Source: Pilatotrama ljubarskyi (lineage: Eukaryota; Basidiomycota; Agaricomycetes; Polyporales; Polyporaceae). Taken from it: DNA of 64,000 nt. The notes beneath the pieces were generated by a model. It was not told the DNA's origin and made no database searches. It saw only the letters and a program-made list of their open reading frames with translations. Positions 12,395-24,906 of the stretch are shown piece after piece. The position numbers were made by a program, and so were the translations under genes. Every line of letters begins with the position of its first letter. Positions within the stretch are counted from its first letter, which is position 1. The stretch is taken from the NCBI GenBank assembly GCA_022385805.1, contig MU277689.1, positions 293,357-357,356 on the forward strand, read 5' to 3'.

Positions 12395-14363
12395 AGTTGT
12401 GCTGATCGCAATCTCGATTTGCTGTCCAGTGGTGGAAGTATTAGTGAAGGTTAGCGTGGCTGCTTCGGACGGTCCACCCCAGCCCCCGCGCACTTATACA
12501 TGGAACAGTGTACCCCATCCTAGCGAGGCCCTTTGTCAAAGGCCATGACATCCATGCGTGTGCACCGGCCGGGAACTTCCACGTCGGACGCGGAGCAGGA
12601 GAGAAGTCGCATCATGCGGACAGTCCCGCTCGCGAACCGCGGAAGAAGCAGTGCCAAGTCGAGTAAAACATTCCCTCCGCGACGTGGCCGCATCGCGAAG
12701 AAAAGCGGGTGCTGCCTCCTACGCCCGGACTGCGTGAGAGCGCGACGGGGCAGGATGCGGACGCAGAAGGTTCGCGTCATGTCGATCAAAGCGGACGGTC
12801 TGCTTGGGATGGTCATCGCGATTTTGCGGCCTGAGAGAGATCTGCACCATCAGAAGAACTTCCGGGTGTAACAGATCGTGTAGGTCCATGCCCAGGACGT
12901 TGCTGCGCGCACGAGTGAACACATGATCCTAAAACATGCGGCCAGGACCGGGTGCTTCCTGTCAAGCCTACATATGACCGTGCTTGAACGCATGCACGGC
13001 AAACACTTGTCTCCTGGCACTTCCGTTCTTGTCTCAAGGAGGACTCGATGCACTCCCGTTGCGAGCGCGATGGATCGTCGCTACACTCGTCCACTACATA
13101 CGGACCGACCAAGCATGGGTTTCGATGGTGCACTTCTGGACACTTGCGCCGGGCTGCTCTCATCCTACTAACTCCGAGGCCTCCATATTGCGTACGGGGA
13201 GAACGGGCTCCGCTCAGAGCCCGCCGGACTTTGTGAGGGTCTGCGGCGTCAGATCTTCAGCCTCCGGGCGAAACGGTGAGGATTGTCCAGACGCCTATGA
13301 AGGCTGAGCGCGTCGAGGCGTTTCAGAAGTAAGATGACTCGGAGAAGAGAGTTGCGCTTGCATTTATAGAAGCACACACGGGCAAATGACCCCAGCATGA
13401 GATTGGCTACATACGGCCGATATAGCGGGAATTGGCCCGGTGAGCTTGACTTGCGCGTATGACAATTTTTCGAATCGGTGATAGACTGGCTCTGACACCG
13501 GGCATGTTATAGTGGCATGCAACTGCCACTGGGTACAGTAGCGCTGCGGGGTCAACCTTACTAACACTACTGACTCACCCGGCCGTCTCCTGCATGCATC
13601 AGCTCTTCCGAAGTTTGTGGCCGATTGCTAATGACACCGGCCTTGCTTTCTGTGCCTTAGCATTCGCACGTTCTGACAATACACTATCAAGTGTGAGGTT
13701 CAGGTCGGATGGGATGCTCAAAGAGGCATGGCCTTCACTCCTCATCACCCGGCGAGAGACGAAGACAGCAGTGATCCCGACAACGTTCCTCTCACGGCTC
13801 ACGATAGATGTTAGCGGCGGATTATGCATGGCCCTCGATGCGTAGGAGCATCGGACAGCAAGCGTAAAGCCGTCTGGATAAAGTCCCGCAGACTATAGGA
13901 AGCTAATTGACGAACGAGCAGGACTGGACTCAGTGGGGTGTACGATGGCCGCCGCAACGTTGTGGCAAATGACTTCAAGATGGGGTGGCGGAAGCGCCCG
14001 TGAAGGCTCGCCGGGTTCCGGACCGGTGAGCAGCGTTGCTCAATGATGTCATACGGTCTGGTCTGGTACTTTACTCGCCGTTGTCGGACTGCCGGCAAGC
14101 AGCAGACTGCAGTACGAGTGCTGGCTACAGTATGTGCCATATTGTAGTACACAGCTCTCACGAGCCATCACCATGAGAGAAATAGGCGGGTATAGACGGT
14201 CTTGTCGACGGCCAAGCACATAAATATACAAGATGCTAATAGTACAAGTTTGTGCGGACGTCAAGCGAATGACGGACGAGCACTGTGGCGATCCTTGAAG
14301 GCCGCTCAGGGTTTCCTGTCTCCTTGAATGGTCTCCCGAACCTGTGCAGAATTCATACGCGCA
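12395..14363. other. Gene-free stretch upstream of the P450
   Basis: Nearly 2 kb with only short, mutually overlapping frames and no recognisable exon chain. The part next to 12395 should hold the P450 promoter. Confidence 0.5.
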
Positions 14364-14670
14364 TCACTGTTTCCGGCTTGCAGCCCCTTCGACTCCTCTG
14401 TTTGTGAAGACAGACGCGTGAGTACGCACATGGCCCCGAGACAGGTCTGGATAGACCGGCGACGTACTGTAGACGGACGCAGGGCCTTCCTCCTTCTTCG
14501 TCTGCACTCCTGCAACGTACATGTACCCGAGGGTAGCGACGGTCCCGACAACAGTAGCAATGGCCTAGTCGTACGATACACGGCACTCAGTCAGCGCACT
14601 TGAAGAGGCTAATCAATCTTGATGTCAAGCGTACCAGGGTACGGCCAGGGGCTCTGCTGTTCATGCTCAT
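14364..14670 (-). CDS. Small single-pass membrane protein (78 aa, two exons)
   Basis: This gene is not evident from unspliced frames; I assembled it by hand. Exon 1 is 14635-14670 (12 codons from ATG), with donor GTACGC. Exon 2 is 14364-14564 (66 codons plus stop), after acceptor CTAG. The 70-nt intron joins codons cleanly. The product starts MSMNSRAPGRTL, then has one hydrophobic helix at about residues 13-33 (AIATVVGTVATLGYMYVAGV). A polar tail follows with QTKKEEGPASVY, YPDLSRGHVRTHA and FTNRGVEGAASRKQ. This design resembles small inner-mitochondrial or ER membrane subunits, but I do not recognise the family and assign no function. It lies just downstream of Bta1 on the same strand. Transcript support would decide whether it is real. 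Confidence 0.55.
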
Positions 14671-15076
14671 GGTTGCCCAAGTGTGTCCTCGCGCAGCGTT
14701 GTGTCTTTGTGAAGGAGAGCGTTGCGGAGACAGGTGGTATCACACGGACAGGAGGGGAATGCTGAGCGCGGCCAACAGAACGCGCAGGCTTATATGGGCT
14801 GGAATGACGTCATGGTACGCGGTGGCTGCTACTCTCGCGACCGCTTGCAGCCACCACTGGGGCTTGGCATAATCAGTCTCGAGCACGCGAGCCCGAACAC
14901 GACCGTATACGGGGTATCGCACCAAAGAATCTGTGAGCACGACCAGCCTGAACGCATCAGCTTGCAAGTCTCTGACCATGTTACAATAGCGATGGCCATT
15001 CTGCATGATCCCTGGACAGTGAGTCGTCTCCGAAACCAGGTTGAAAGATGGAATTGTGATGAGCATGAACGCGTCT

Positions 15077-17895
15077 CTAGAGCTCCAGCACCTCCATGCC
15101 CTCGGACTCGGAAGTCTCATCTGCGGTGCTAGCATCTGCGGGTGCTCGCACTGGTTCCGAGGGTTGGGCGGAAGGATCGCAGTCGACCTTAGTGCAGATC
15201 CAGGTCGACGCGTACATGTTCACACTATCACACGTATGCTCAGTGAGTATCCCGTTGCTATCGGTATTAGCAAGCAGGACTCACCGGTCGATGCACTTGC
15301 CGGCAGTACGCGCGGCGACGCGCTCGCACTTGAAGCCCTGTGCCGAGAAGTTGGCGATGTACCACGGGTTCAGCCCAGCACTGCGCAGGAGGACGCGACC
15401 GCCGAGCTTCATCGCCCTGTTCAGAGCGCGGATTTCCTGTAAGCACGGACCTGGTTAGAAGTAGGCGACAAGCGGCAAAGAAGGAAGACGAACCTCGGTA
15501 GCCTGGGTTCCCTCCGGATCGAACCAGTCCATGTGGTCCATGATCTGCTAGGGGTCAGTAGTAGCTCTCGGCATTGATGGGATAACCACGTACTATCGCG
15601 ACGGTGACGCTCTCTGGACGGATACGCTCAAGAACCTCAACGAACTCGTCCGTGTGGACCCGGAGTCCGTCGAAGGCGCCAGGCCGGGAGAGCGTCTTGT
15701 GTGCCTCTCGTGAGAGGTACACAGGGCGGCATCTGTTGCACCCATGTCAATCTACGTTCTTGCAGCGCAGAATGGGGTACTCACTCTTCATAATAGCGCC
15801 CCATCAAACAAAGCCGGTAGAAGTAGTTCTCGTCCCGGAGCAACGTGTTCTCCACGACCGGATCCAGCGTGTTCACCACATACCTCCACATCGCCTCCTT
15901 CGGTTGGAACGCGCTCCCGCTCCTCGCAGCCGCTGCAATTCCGTCTTCGTAGATCATATCCCGCTGGTTCGTCGGCACGCCCAGAGCACGCCACAAGAAC
16001 TGCTCGTTTGCCACGACGAGGTAGCTCAGCCACTTGTGGAGAACGACGGGGCGGAGACGCGTCCGCCAGATCGCCCGCTGCTCCCTGAGGGTCTTGGCCG
16101 AGCACAGCTGGCGGACGTCCACACTCGGCCCGAGTAGCCGGAAGAGCCATTTCGAGAGCTTGACGGCGATGCGCGTGCCTCCGGTTTCGTATAGCCCCCC
16201 GCGCGACGTGAAGGTCGCTGTGCTGTCGAGCCAGAACTGAAAGGCGCGGGAGGAGAGGTAGGGAGACAACTTCGTGAGGAGGAGGTTGCGGAAGCCGGAA
16301 TGGCGACCCTCCCCAAAGAGCTTCCACGTATCCTCGTACGACAGCGCGCAGAACGCGGCCACCTTGAGCTCCAAGAGATGGTTCTGCGCCGGGTTCAGGT
16401 CGACCGCGTGGATGCTCTGCGGGCGGTGCAACGCGTACGACAGGACGTTATCGCCCGCACTCGTGATCGCGAACACGACGTCTTCCTCGCCGATATTCAG
16501 CAGCCGCTGGTCCTCCGCGGGGTCCTCCCACGTGAACGCGTAGATGTAGCTGTTCCCGAACTGCGCGTGCTTCGGCAGCGCCTCGTCGTAGTACAGCCGC
16601 CAGGGCTTGTTTTGGTAGAAGAACGACGGCAGGGGCACGTTCGTCGCCAGGTTGAGGATCGCCGCCTCGAACCCCTTGGAACGCAGCTGCATTCGCGTCT
16701 CGCGCGCCGCGGCGCTCTCCGTCTCTGCGCGCGTCTCGCTGTAGTGCACGGGGGAGAGGTACGGGCTCTCCGTGGCGAGCGCGTCGATGCGCTCCGCGGC
16801 CTCCCGAGCCAGGGCGCCCGCTGCCCCAGCGGACGTCGCGGTGCGCTGGCAGCCGAGCCAGATGTAGTACGGGATGCCGCCGAGCTTGTAGTTGCGCTCG
16901 TTGACGTTGAGGATCGTGCCCAACCGGTACTCGAGGTAGTCGCGCCGGCCTTCGTCGAGGTGCACGCGGTCGAGCCGGAACCAGGAGCGCCAGAAGAGGC
17001 GCGAGAACCAGTTCACGTGCCGCGAGTAATGGCCGCCCGTGAAGTTGCGGAGGGAGTAGCTCGAGGCGGACTGCACGTAAAAGTCGACGCAGGAAATGAG
17101 CCCGTGAGGCGCGAGGAGGTCGGTGATGCTGTCGATTACTGAGTAGAAGCTGCATAGGGTTAGTGTTGCACCAGCATCATACCACGGGGAAAACTTACTC
17201 GGGGACCATACTCAGGGAATACGACATGCTGACAAAGTCTGCCTTGACTCCGTATCTGGATGATACTTCGGGTTTTGCTGCCTCCATTGTGTCGGCGGAC
17301 TCGTCAAGGACGAAGGTGCGGGCGTCCTCGCAAACAACATGGACGTTCGTCCAGCCGAGCTTAGCAAATCTCTTCCTGGCGACTTCGCATAGGGAAGGGC
17401 TGAGGTCTACGAGGTAGACATCGGAGAAGAAGTCCTTGACGGACACGAAGTCGTTCATCTTCTCGATGTTGTATCCAGTCCCTCCGCCGACCTGCGACAT
17501 CACCCGTGAGCATAACTCGGCGTTGTAAGAATGAAGGCGCATACATCCACCCAGATCGGTTTGGCTGCCTTGGTTCCCATGCGATGCTTGAGCTGAGCGG
17601 CGGCGAGTTGCAGCATATCCTCTCGGCCGCATAGCAGAGTCGCTCTCGTAGCGTCGTAGATCTCCGCCTGTGTCCGGTAGAAGCCCTCCAGAGCCCGCTG
17701 CTGGCCTGTAAGTGCCTTCACATCGGCAGCATTACCGAGCTCAACGGGTTTGAGGAAACACGCATAGAAGAACTTCCCGTAGATCCAGAGTTGGCGGCGA
17801 GAAAGCAGGACCACCGCTACCAACGCGAAGAGAGCGCCGTAGAGTAAGATGCAATGCCGAAGGTCAGCAAGGAGCTGTGGAGGAAAGTCCAACAT
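15077..17895 (-). CDS. bta1: Betaine lipid (DGTS) synthase, BtaB-BtaA fusion
   Basis: Makes diacylglyceryl-trimethylhomoserine from diacylglycerol and S-adenosylmethionine. One domain transfers the aminocarboxypropyl group (BtaA, DUF3419); the other N-methylates it (BtaB). Exon 1 (17545-17895) has a membrane helix at about residues 15-35 (LYGALFALVAVVLLSRR). Splicing to 17491 gives WVDVGGGTGYNIEKM, a class I SAM-binding loop, then VYLVDLSPSLCEVARKRF and MSYSLSMVPDFYSVIDS. The long exon 15781-17076 carries the BtaA part, with NVPLPSFFYQNKPWRLYYDE, FGNSYIYAFTWEDP and HAVDLNPAQNHLLELK. Small 3' exons add LGGRVLLRSAGLSPWYI and a polar tail ending EGMEVLEL. Both domains look intact. It probably acts at the ER, and in fungi it is linked to phosphate-sparing membrane remodelling. 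Confidence 0.9.
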
Positions 17896-20344
17896 CTCAG
17901 CCTGTGCGAAGAGTCAAGACGACCTGGATCAAGGAGAGGGGGCTCACGGGCCATAATTCGTCGACATCTATCGATATAAGACTAGCGGAGTCGGCGAGAC
18001 ATTTCCCCTGGGGCTCGCTGGTTCTGCAGCCGACTCTTCCGTAGACGTACAAGACGCACACCCCCAGGTTTTCGCGCTCGCCAACTGAGGCGCATGCGTC
18101 GGAGTCTCGAAAGAGGTGAAGGTGATAAGCGTCCCTCTATGGTGTTTGTCAGCGCAGCGTCGAGACGGACGCGTGTGGAACGAGGCGCGTGTGGACGTCC
18201 CGAGTACACGTTCGATGTTGTGGGACGCGCAGGGCAGGAGGAGCAACGAAACGTGAGCGATGATGAGAATACAGGGAGAGGTAGCACCGACGCAAGCGGT
18301 CGCGGCGTGGAACGTGTGTGAGCGGTTCACTTGTTCCGAGGCAGACGTCTGCGTGGTCGCTGTGTTCTGGCGCAGAGAGTCTGCCCATACACGTGCGCTG
18401 TCGATCATCCGCCACTTGAGACTCACCTGGAGATGTCCCTGGAGCGCTTGGCGGGCTACAGTAGCCAATAAGTCAATACTTCTGTTCTGAAGGACGTGTT
18501 CCGGACTCGGTTAGAGCATTTGTCGCTGGTGTGAAGTGATCTTTACCTACACGTGCGGGATAAGGGGTGTTTGCTGCAGCAGTAATCACACATACCTACA
18601 GCAGATGTCGACCCCTTTTGATTGTCATAGATATAGAACTCATCGCGGGATTCGTCGCGGACCTGTCCAAAATGACAGCGAATTGTGGAAGAGGAATGAT
18701 TGCTCAGTACTTGGTAGCCATGCATCGACATCCGAGTTATGAGCTTGTGCGTCGCCAGCGCCCATGGATTTGAAGCTGCGTGCGCATGCGCGCGAGCCAG
18801 ACTGGATTTGAAAGCAACCACGCTCAAGACCGTTGTACTCTAGTATGACAAACACTGACAACATGCCCAATCCAACCGAGTCAGATCGCATACGCTTGGT
18901 AACAATGCAGAACCTACCTCCCGTTCTCGTAAAGATGAGTTCACAACCTTCACTGTAGCATCTCAGCGCGACTTAGACAAACAACGCGGCGTGGTGACTG
19001 AAGCTTCTGCGAGCATCCTTGACACTGGCTAAGAAGTACGTGATTCCTCTGAAGGCGTATACGGTGCCGTCAAACCCAGCTGAGCGCGAGCAGACTCATA
19101 CTGGGCTTGACATATGCGGCAGACGCAGAGACCGTGACCGAGCGGCCGCCCAGGGAACTCCGGCTCGAAGGCTCCGTGGTCCATGTCTTCTTTTGCGCAA
19201 TCTTTGGACCTGGAAGAACGCCCTAGCAGATCCACCGGGACCCGTCCCGTAGAGGATGGGAGCCATTGTGCCCGTTACGTCTTCCAACTGGAGTTTGGCC
19301 TGCAGGCGACAACCCTATCCAGCAGCCGTGCTCTAGATCGCCGACGGCACGATGGGGGGTGCATCCAACGGCGTCGAGCCTCGAGGTAGTCGTAAGGATT
19401 TCACGACGCTCGCTGATCGAGGACTTAGATAGGCGAAGGAGCCTAAGGTCGGTCCGACGAGCATATCGGACGGAGGTTGGCTGCACACCAGCCAAGGTAG
19501 CCATAGGCGGCAGTGGTGACTAGAATGAAGCCTCACGCCTCATTGTCTGAGTATCGCAGCGCTGGCTGGAGTCGCTAGCTAGCCACGAGGTAGTCTGGTC
19601 TTCGTCTGTAAGGCACAAGAACAATGATCAGCGAGAGGTGGCGGTCACGAGGCAGCAGAGGTCTCACCATGACCAGCTCCGTGAAGGGTTGATGCGCTTG
19701 CACGCTTCCCGCAATCGCGAAGAGCAGTCTGTATGGTTTCGTAGCCACAGAACGACACCTCATTTTCACTGCGCCCATGCTCAGCAAACGCTTGCAGCCG
19801 CGCCGTCCAGCCAAGTCCGCCAGCCAAGGCGTGCAGTTCTGATTCGCGGATTCCATCCAGCAGAAGGCAGCCATTGTGCAAGGAGCCAATTGTGCACGAC
19901 CTCTACTCACCGCCGAGCTATCCCTCCAATTGCTCTACACGCCGCCCGCATAGCGTTGCACCAGCGAATCCCTCACACCTGTCATTTGCCTTGGGGAGAC
20001 TCATAGCGAATCCTGGCGAAGCCCGGAACTTGGGCGATGGCTTCGCGTGGACCGGGCCAATGACGGAACGTCGGAAGTCACGAGCGTCGAGCGACGTTCA
20101 ACAGCTGCAAGTCCGAGGCTTTCATCACCTTGCATCCCCGTAGGGCAGCCATAGTCATCGAGAGCCGCCAGAATATGAGTGCACGCTGAGCATCACAACG
20201 AGGAGGCTGTCCGAGTAATGGCAGGGATGGCATTGGCCTGACGACAAGTCGCGCAGAGAGCGGCGTCAGCGGCCAAGAGCGCGTCGGATTTGTTCGGTGA
20301 TGGGCGCCTAGCGGTGCGGTGATGATGTCTTTGCGTCGCGTCGC
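17896..20344. other. Gene-poor region between Bta1 and Kgd2
   Basis: About 2.4 kb. The part next to 17896 should contain the Bta1 promoter. Open frames at 17968-18468 (-), 19575-19910 (-) and others are short, overlap on both strands and show no family motif. I could not chain them into a gene. Decayed coding sequence around 19.0-19.9 kb is possible but unsupported. Confidence 0.45.
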
Positions 20345-20345
20345 T

Positions 20346-20427
20346 GGCCGCCTTTCCCTCCAACACTCACCTCTCCCTTCGGCCTCAACGTCGACCCCCG
20401 CCCTCCCTCACGATATTCTGTCCTAAT
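20346..20427 (+). promoter_or_regulatory. Pyrimidine-rich leader of the Kgd2 gene
   Basis: The ~80 bases just before the start ATG are strongly C/T-rich on the coding strand (for example CTTTCCCTCCAACACTCACC). Such tracts commonly mark the transcription start and leader of highly expressed filamentous-fungal genes. The assignment is inferred from composition and position only. Confidence 0.4.
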
Positions 20428-22324
20428 ATGCTGTCAAGACGACTTATTCTTATTGCGCGCGGGCGTGCTCTCGCAGCCAGCCGCGCCGACGCTGCTGTGA
20501 TGTCCAAAGGCTGGTGCGCATCCGGACCTTCGTTCCTTTCCCAACCTATGCTGAAGATGCGTGCGCAGGAAGGTGGCCAGCACGTACTCGCAGCGCGCAA
20601 AGTTCCACTCCACGAACTTGCTGAAGGGTATGTTCCGACCTCTGCTTCCACAAAGGCTCGCGCACTCGAGTGACGTCAATCTCGTATTACAGCTGAGACC
20701 GTCAAGGTCCCTCAGATGGCCGAGTCCATCTCGGAGGGTACGCTCAAATCATGGCTCAAACAGCCGGGAGACGTTGTACAGGCAGATGAGGAGGTCGCGA
20801 CTATCGAGACAGATAAGGTGCGCTAAGCGTGCAGTGTAGTGCCGAATTTGATGACGCGAGCTTTCCGCGGTTCTCGTATAGATCGATGTCTCTGTCAACG
20901 CACCAGCAGCTGGCCGCATTACGGAACTTCTTGCGAACGAGGAGGATACCGTCAGCGTCGGTCAGGACCTGTTCCGTTTTGAGCCCGGAGCGGCCGACGA
21001 GGTCGCGCCGAAGGAGCAGAAGTCGTCGGAAGAGGGCAAGGACCTGAAGGAGACCAAGGATGCCACTGAGCCCAAAGACCAGCAGGTCGAGAAGGGCACC
21101 CCACCTCCGCCCTCGCCTACCCCCGAACAGGTGCGGAAACCCGACCCCGCCGGCGTGCAGGGCGGCACCGCCAAGAAGGAGGTAAAGGAAACGTCAAAGC
21201 CTGCGCCCGCACCCGCGCCGAAAGAGTCGAAGGAGCAGCCCGCACCCGCGCCGCGCGTGCCCGGAAGCAGGAACGAGACGCGTGTGAAGATGAGCCGAAT
21301 GCGTCAGCGCATTGCGGAGCGTTTGAAGGAGTCGCAGAACGCGGCGGCGTCGCTCACGACGTTCAACGAGATTGACATGTCGAGCGTGATGGAGATGCGG
21401 AAGAAGTACAAGGACGAGGTGCTCAAGGAGCACGACGTGAAGCTCGGCTTCATGAGCGCCTTCGCGAAGGCGTGCTGCCTCGCCCTCAAGGAGATCCCCG
21501 CTGCGAACGCGTCGATTGAGGGCGACGAGATCGTGTACCGCGACTACGTCGACCTCAGTGTTGCTGTTGCGACGCCCAAGGGTCTCGTTACGCCTGTTGT
21601 GCGCAACGCGGAGACGATGAACTTCATTGAGATCGAGAAGGAGATTGCTGCGCTTGGCAAGAAGGTGCGCGCTCTGTGGCTTGCAAATCATCCATGCTGC
21701 TGATCACTTCGTTTAGGCACGCGATGGCAAGCTCACCTTGGAGGACATGGCTGGTGGTACCTTCACCATGTAGGCAACCCTCACCCTCTGACTCGTATCC
21801 ACCGTGCTGATCTTGAGATAGCTCCAACGGCGGTGTCTTCGGATCGCTCTACGGCACGCCCATCATCAACCTCCCCCAGTCCGCTGTTCTCGGTGAGTGC
21901 CTGCCCCTCACTCACTCCCTTTGTCCATCCGCCTCGGAGCCACACCCCGCTGCCGGCTTGCGTTGTTCCCCGCATGCCCCGCGATTATGACCGCGCGGCC
22001 GGCAGCGGGAAGATCCCTCCTTTGTGTCCTCGATCGGTTTGGGCGGCTGGCCTTGCTGACAATGTTTCGTACAACAGGCATGCACGCGATCAAGGATCGG
22101 CCAGTTGTGGTCGACGGTCAGATCGTCATCCGCCCGATCATGGTCGTCGCGCTCACGTACGACCACCGTCTCCTCGACGGTCGGGAAGCGGTCACCTTCC
22201 TTGGTACGTCAACCACCCGCTCCCACATTGCTTTATTCTCGAGGCTGACCGGTCTGGGGTCTCGTCTACAGTCAAGGTCCGGGATTACCTCGAGGACCCG
22301 AGGAAAATGCTCCTTGCTGCATGA
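20428..22324 (+). CDS. kgd2: 2-oxoglutarate dehydrogenase E2 (dihydrolipoyl succinyltransferase), mitochondrial
   Basis: The E2 core of the 2-oxoglutarate dehydrogenase complex; it moves succinyl groups from lipoyl-lysine to CoA in the TCA cycle. Exons: 20428-20513, 20569-20627, 20693-20817, 20882-21664, 21717-21769, 21822-21892, 22078-22203, 22272-22324. All phases agree and give 451 residues. The Arg-rich N-terminus ([19 protein letters not shown]) is a mitochondrial targeting peptide. The lipoyl domain follows ([13 protein letters not shown], and ATIETDK with the lipoylated Lys split by intron 3). Next is a long Pro/Lys/Glu linker, then the catalytic domain ([19 protein letters not shown]). 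Its active-site motif is [12 protein letters not shown] with the His and Asp present. There is no peripheral-subunit-binding domain, as expected for the succinyltransferase. Confidence 0.95.
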
Positions 22325-22847
22325 GACCGGATATAGTCAGGTGGGGGAGGTCGGGGAGGAGCGGACGAGCACGGACTAGACTGTTGTTCGAGCGTAGGGA
22401 TGTTATCCGAGCCTCTTGCTTTCCCGCTTCTTCTTCCCTCCTGCGCGCCCTCGGCCACTTCCGCTGCGCCTGGTGAGATGTATGGCCGGTCCTGGTCGTT
22501 CGCGGCCTGCAGCTTGTGTGCGCACTGTCGTTGTATAGCGATTGCTTCCTCCCATGTTCTCTAGTTCCCTCAGGTACCCTAGTCTCTTCTGATCCTGCCT
22601 TGCACATATCATACACTCTGTCAGGCGTTCACCAAACTATCTACCTTCATCCTCCCCGACATATCACAGTGCAACATCCTAGGGCCCCGGATGTGCACCT
22701 GCACACCGAATTCCGTGCGTTTGAGGCTGTGCAGCTGGGAACGGACCGGGTTGACTGCCCGGGTTCCCGAAAGCCGGAGGCGGGCGCCACCTTGGCGGAG
22801 TTCGAAGTTGGTTCCGTCAAGGGGCCTTGCAGACTGGGCAGGAGCCT
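22325..22847. other. Kgd2 3' flank
   Basis: About 520 bases between the Kgd2 stop and the first 1.8 kb repeat. It has a T/C-rich section right after the stop that is probably 3' UTR. I see no gene. Confidence 0.45.
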
Positions 22848-24645
22848 GGCGGCGGGTACGCCGGCGGCGATGGGCCGCCGTCGGTGAGCGGTCGGACGCC
22901 CTCCGTGTCAGGGCGATCGCGCTCAGCCTCCTTCAGCCACACGACGTCATCATCTTGAGCCTCTGGCGCGATAACCACCCCCTCAGCCTCAGGGACTGTG
23001 GCTTGTCATGAACGCTCCGCAACGCTCTGGCGAAGTACTTGCGGAATGCGACCTGGGGCTGTACAATTGGAGTCTCTGCCGCATGCATCCCGACCGCTCT
23101 CCAAATCTCAGACACCGGTGGTGCGACCACGGAGGCTGGCGCTGGCTGGCGAGTACTCCAAAGGCTCGCACCAGAAGCGTTATCGAACAGGGCACCTCCG
23201 GCGGAAGAGGAAGACGGAAGCACGGAGGCGGGAGCGGATGATATAATGCGGGGTCAGTCGCAGGTCATGCGGTCTCTGGACCGTCGGACGTTTTCGTCGT
23301 CCGTCGTGCGGGAGCTTTCCGCCCGTGGGCTGCTGCTGCTGCTGCGTGGGCGTTGCGCACGTACGGCAGAGTGCGCAGGCCGATCGAGCTGTACTGTACA
23401 TAGATGGCCAGAGTGCCGCAGAAGCGTACAATGTGAGTGCCTCCGAGCCTTCTGTGGGGCTGACGTGGGCATCTTCATTGCTAGGCTGCGATTGACAACG
23501 AGGGACAGGACGAGTGCGGGTTTGCGTATCATACGACTGTCGCCGACGAGCGTTCCCCGTTGTCTTGCGAGTCTTAGGGAAGACTTCGCCTGATCCCTCT
23601 ACAATAGAGCGCAGGAGGTCCCCGTCGACGCACGACTACGCTGTCTACTCTACGGCTTCGGCAACAATAAAGACAGACCGGTCGAGGCGACAGCGTCAAC
23701 GTCAAGGTCGCTCGAAACGACGCGCGGATCTTCCATCTTCTGTCCCTGTCGAAGACGGCGTGCGCTCTCATGAACACCGCCGGACAACGGCAATTAAGGC
23801 GACTCGCGATCGAGAGCTGCGAGGGGCACCGGGTTCGAAGTTCACACAGGAGAGTAAGTTCAAATACCAGCGGCGAATGGCGAACTGCGAGCAGAGCACA
23901 CGACAGGACGTTCCCACCGAGGACAACGGTCGTTGTATCAAGCCAAGTACGCCGGGATGCGTCTAAGACAGGACACAGGTCCGTCTATCCACCCAGAGAA
24001 GAGACCGCCAGACCTCACAATAGCCCGGAGGAGGTGGGGACGAGGAACCTTGGAAGCCAGGGATTACAGAATAGATTGAATGGGCGTTGTGATATCTGAT
24101 CTTCTCGCCGCGCAGCAGACCACGAGTCGTCGAAGGCTGATAGCTCGAAGCGAAGAGCTAATTGTACTGTATTCCGCGCTCCAGCACGGTTCGCCCTCCT
24201 CCGAGCTCCAAGCTTCCAGGCGAGGAGAGGCAAATTGCAATGCCATTGCCACCAGCGAAGTCAGAGGAAGCCAGATATCCGGCGGAGGGCGAGCAGATGA
24301 CCTGGGCGGGGACGCCCCATGCACTGCAGGCTGTAGCGTAGCCATCGTGATAGACTGCGTGGGATGCGTTGCAGGCTCACGAGGACACGGTCGTCTGCCC
24401 GAGCTGCCGTTCGAAGCTGCATGAGGCATCAGCCTTCAGCCTCTGGGACATGAGATCTTCTGAGAGACGGTCAGACGGAGGCCTCCGAGCCTCTGGATAC
24501 GTTCTCGGAAGCCAGGATAGGTCCAGTCTTCGAGATACGTCGAGCGACGCGTTGTCCGTACGCTCTACGCAGCTTACGACATGTACGCGTGCCCACACTT
24601 TGAAGCCTAGGATGTAATGATTCGTTAACGCAGCGCCTGCAGGCC
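22848..24645. repeat. Direct repeat copy A (~1.8 kb)
   Basis: This matches 26843-28665 in the same orientation through most of its length. Clear shared segments include those starting GGCGGCGATGG, GGGGTCAGTCGCAGGTCATG, GTTCACACAGGAGAGTAAGT, AGGACGTTCCCACCGAGGAC and AGATATCCGGCGGAGGGCGA. The copies differ by many substitutions and small indels, including an expanded GCT run at 23330-23344 in this copy. On the minus strand both copies carry an ATG-initiated frame beginning MATLQP (24345 here) and a segment ending ..SVHDKP, suggesting a decayed gene inside the repeat. I recognise no transposase, reverse transcriptase or terminal repeats. Confidence 0.75.
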
Positions 24646-24906
24646 AAAGGCTTTGGAAGACCGACTGCGAGGTACTACAGACGTTGAATATCGCGCTGAT
24701 TCAGGTATTTACATCCGACGTCACACAATTGGCGCATGACGAGAACGACCGCGGGGCTCGGACTCTGTCAACGAACCCATCCTACTCGACGCGTATCCGG
24801 CGCAGGTGGATACCGTGGTCTATAGGCGGAGGTGTGTCCGTGCTAGACAATCGCAGAGTCAGTCGTATTGGCATGCGGGAAAAGGTTGAACGTGGACATA
24901 CGGTAT

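Noticed and set aside
14740..15135. 131-codon minus-strand frame upstream of the small membrane protein
   Set aside because: Overlaps the Bta1 3' end in another register and shows no family pattern.
16300..17142. 280-codon plus-strand frame within the Bta1 gene
   Set aside because: It is the antisense of the long BtaA exon, whose motifs are unmistakable.
19000..19910. Possible multi-exon membrane protein on the minus strand
   Set aside because: I could not find consistent splice sites or motifs to link the frames.
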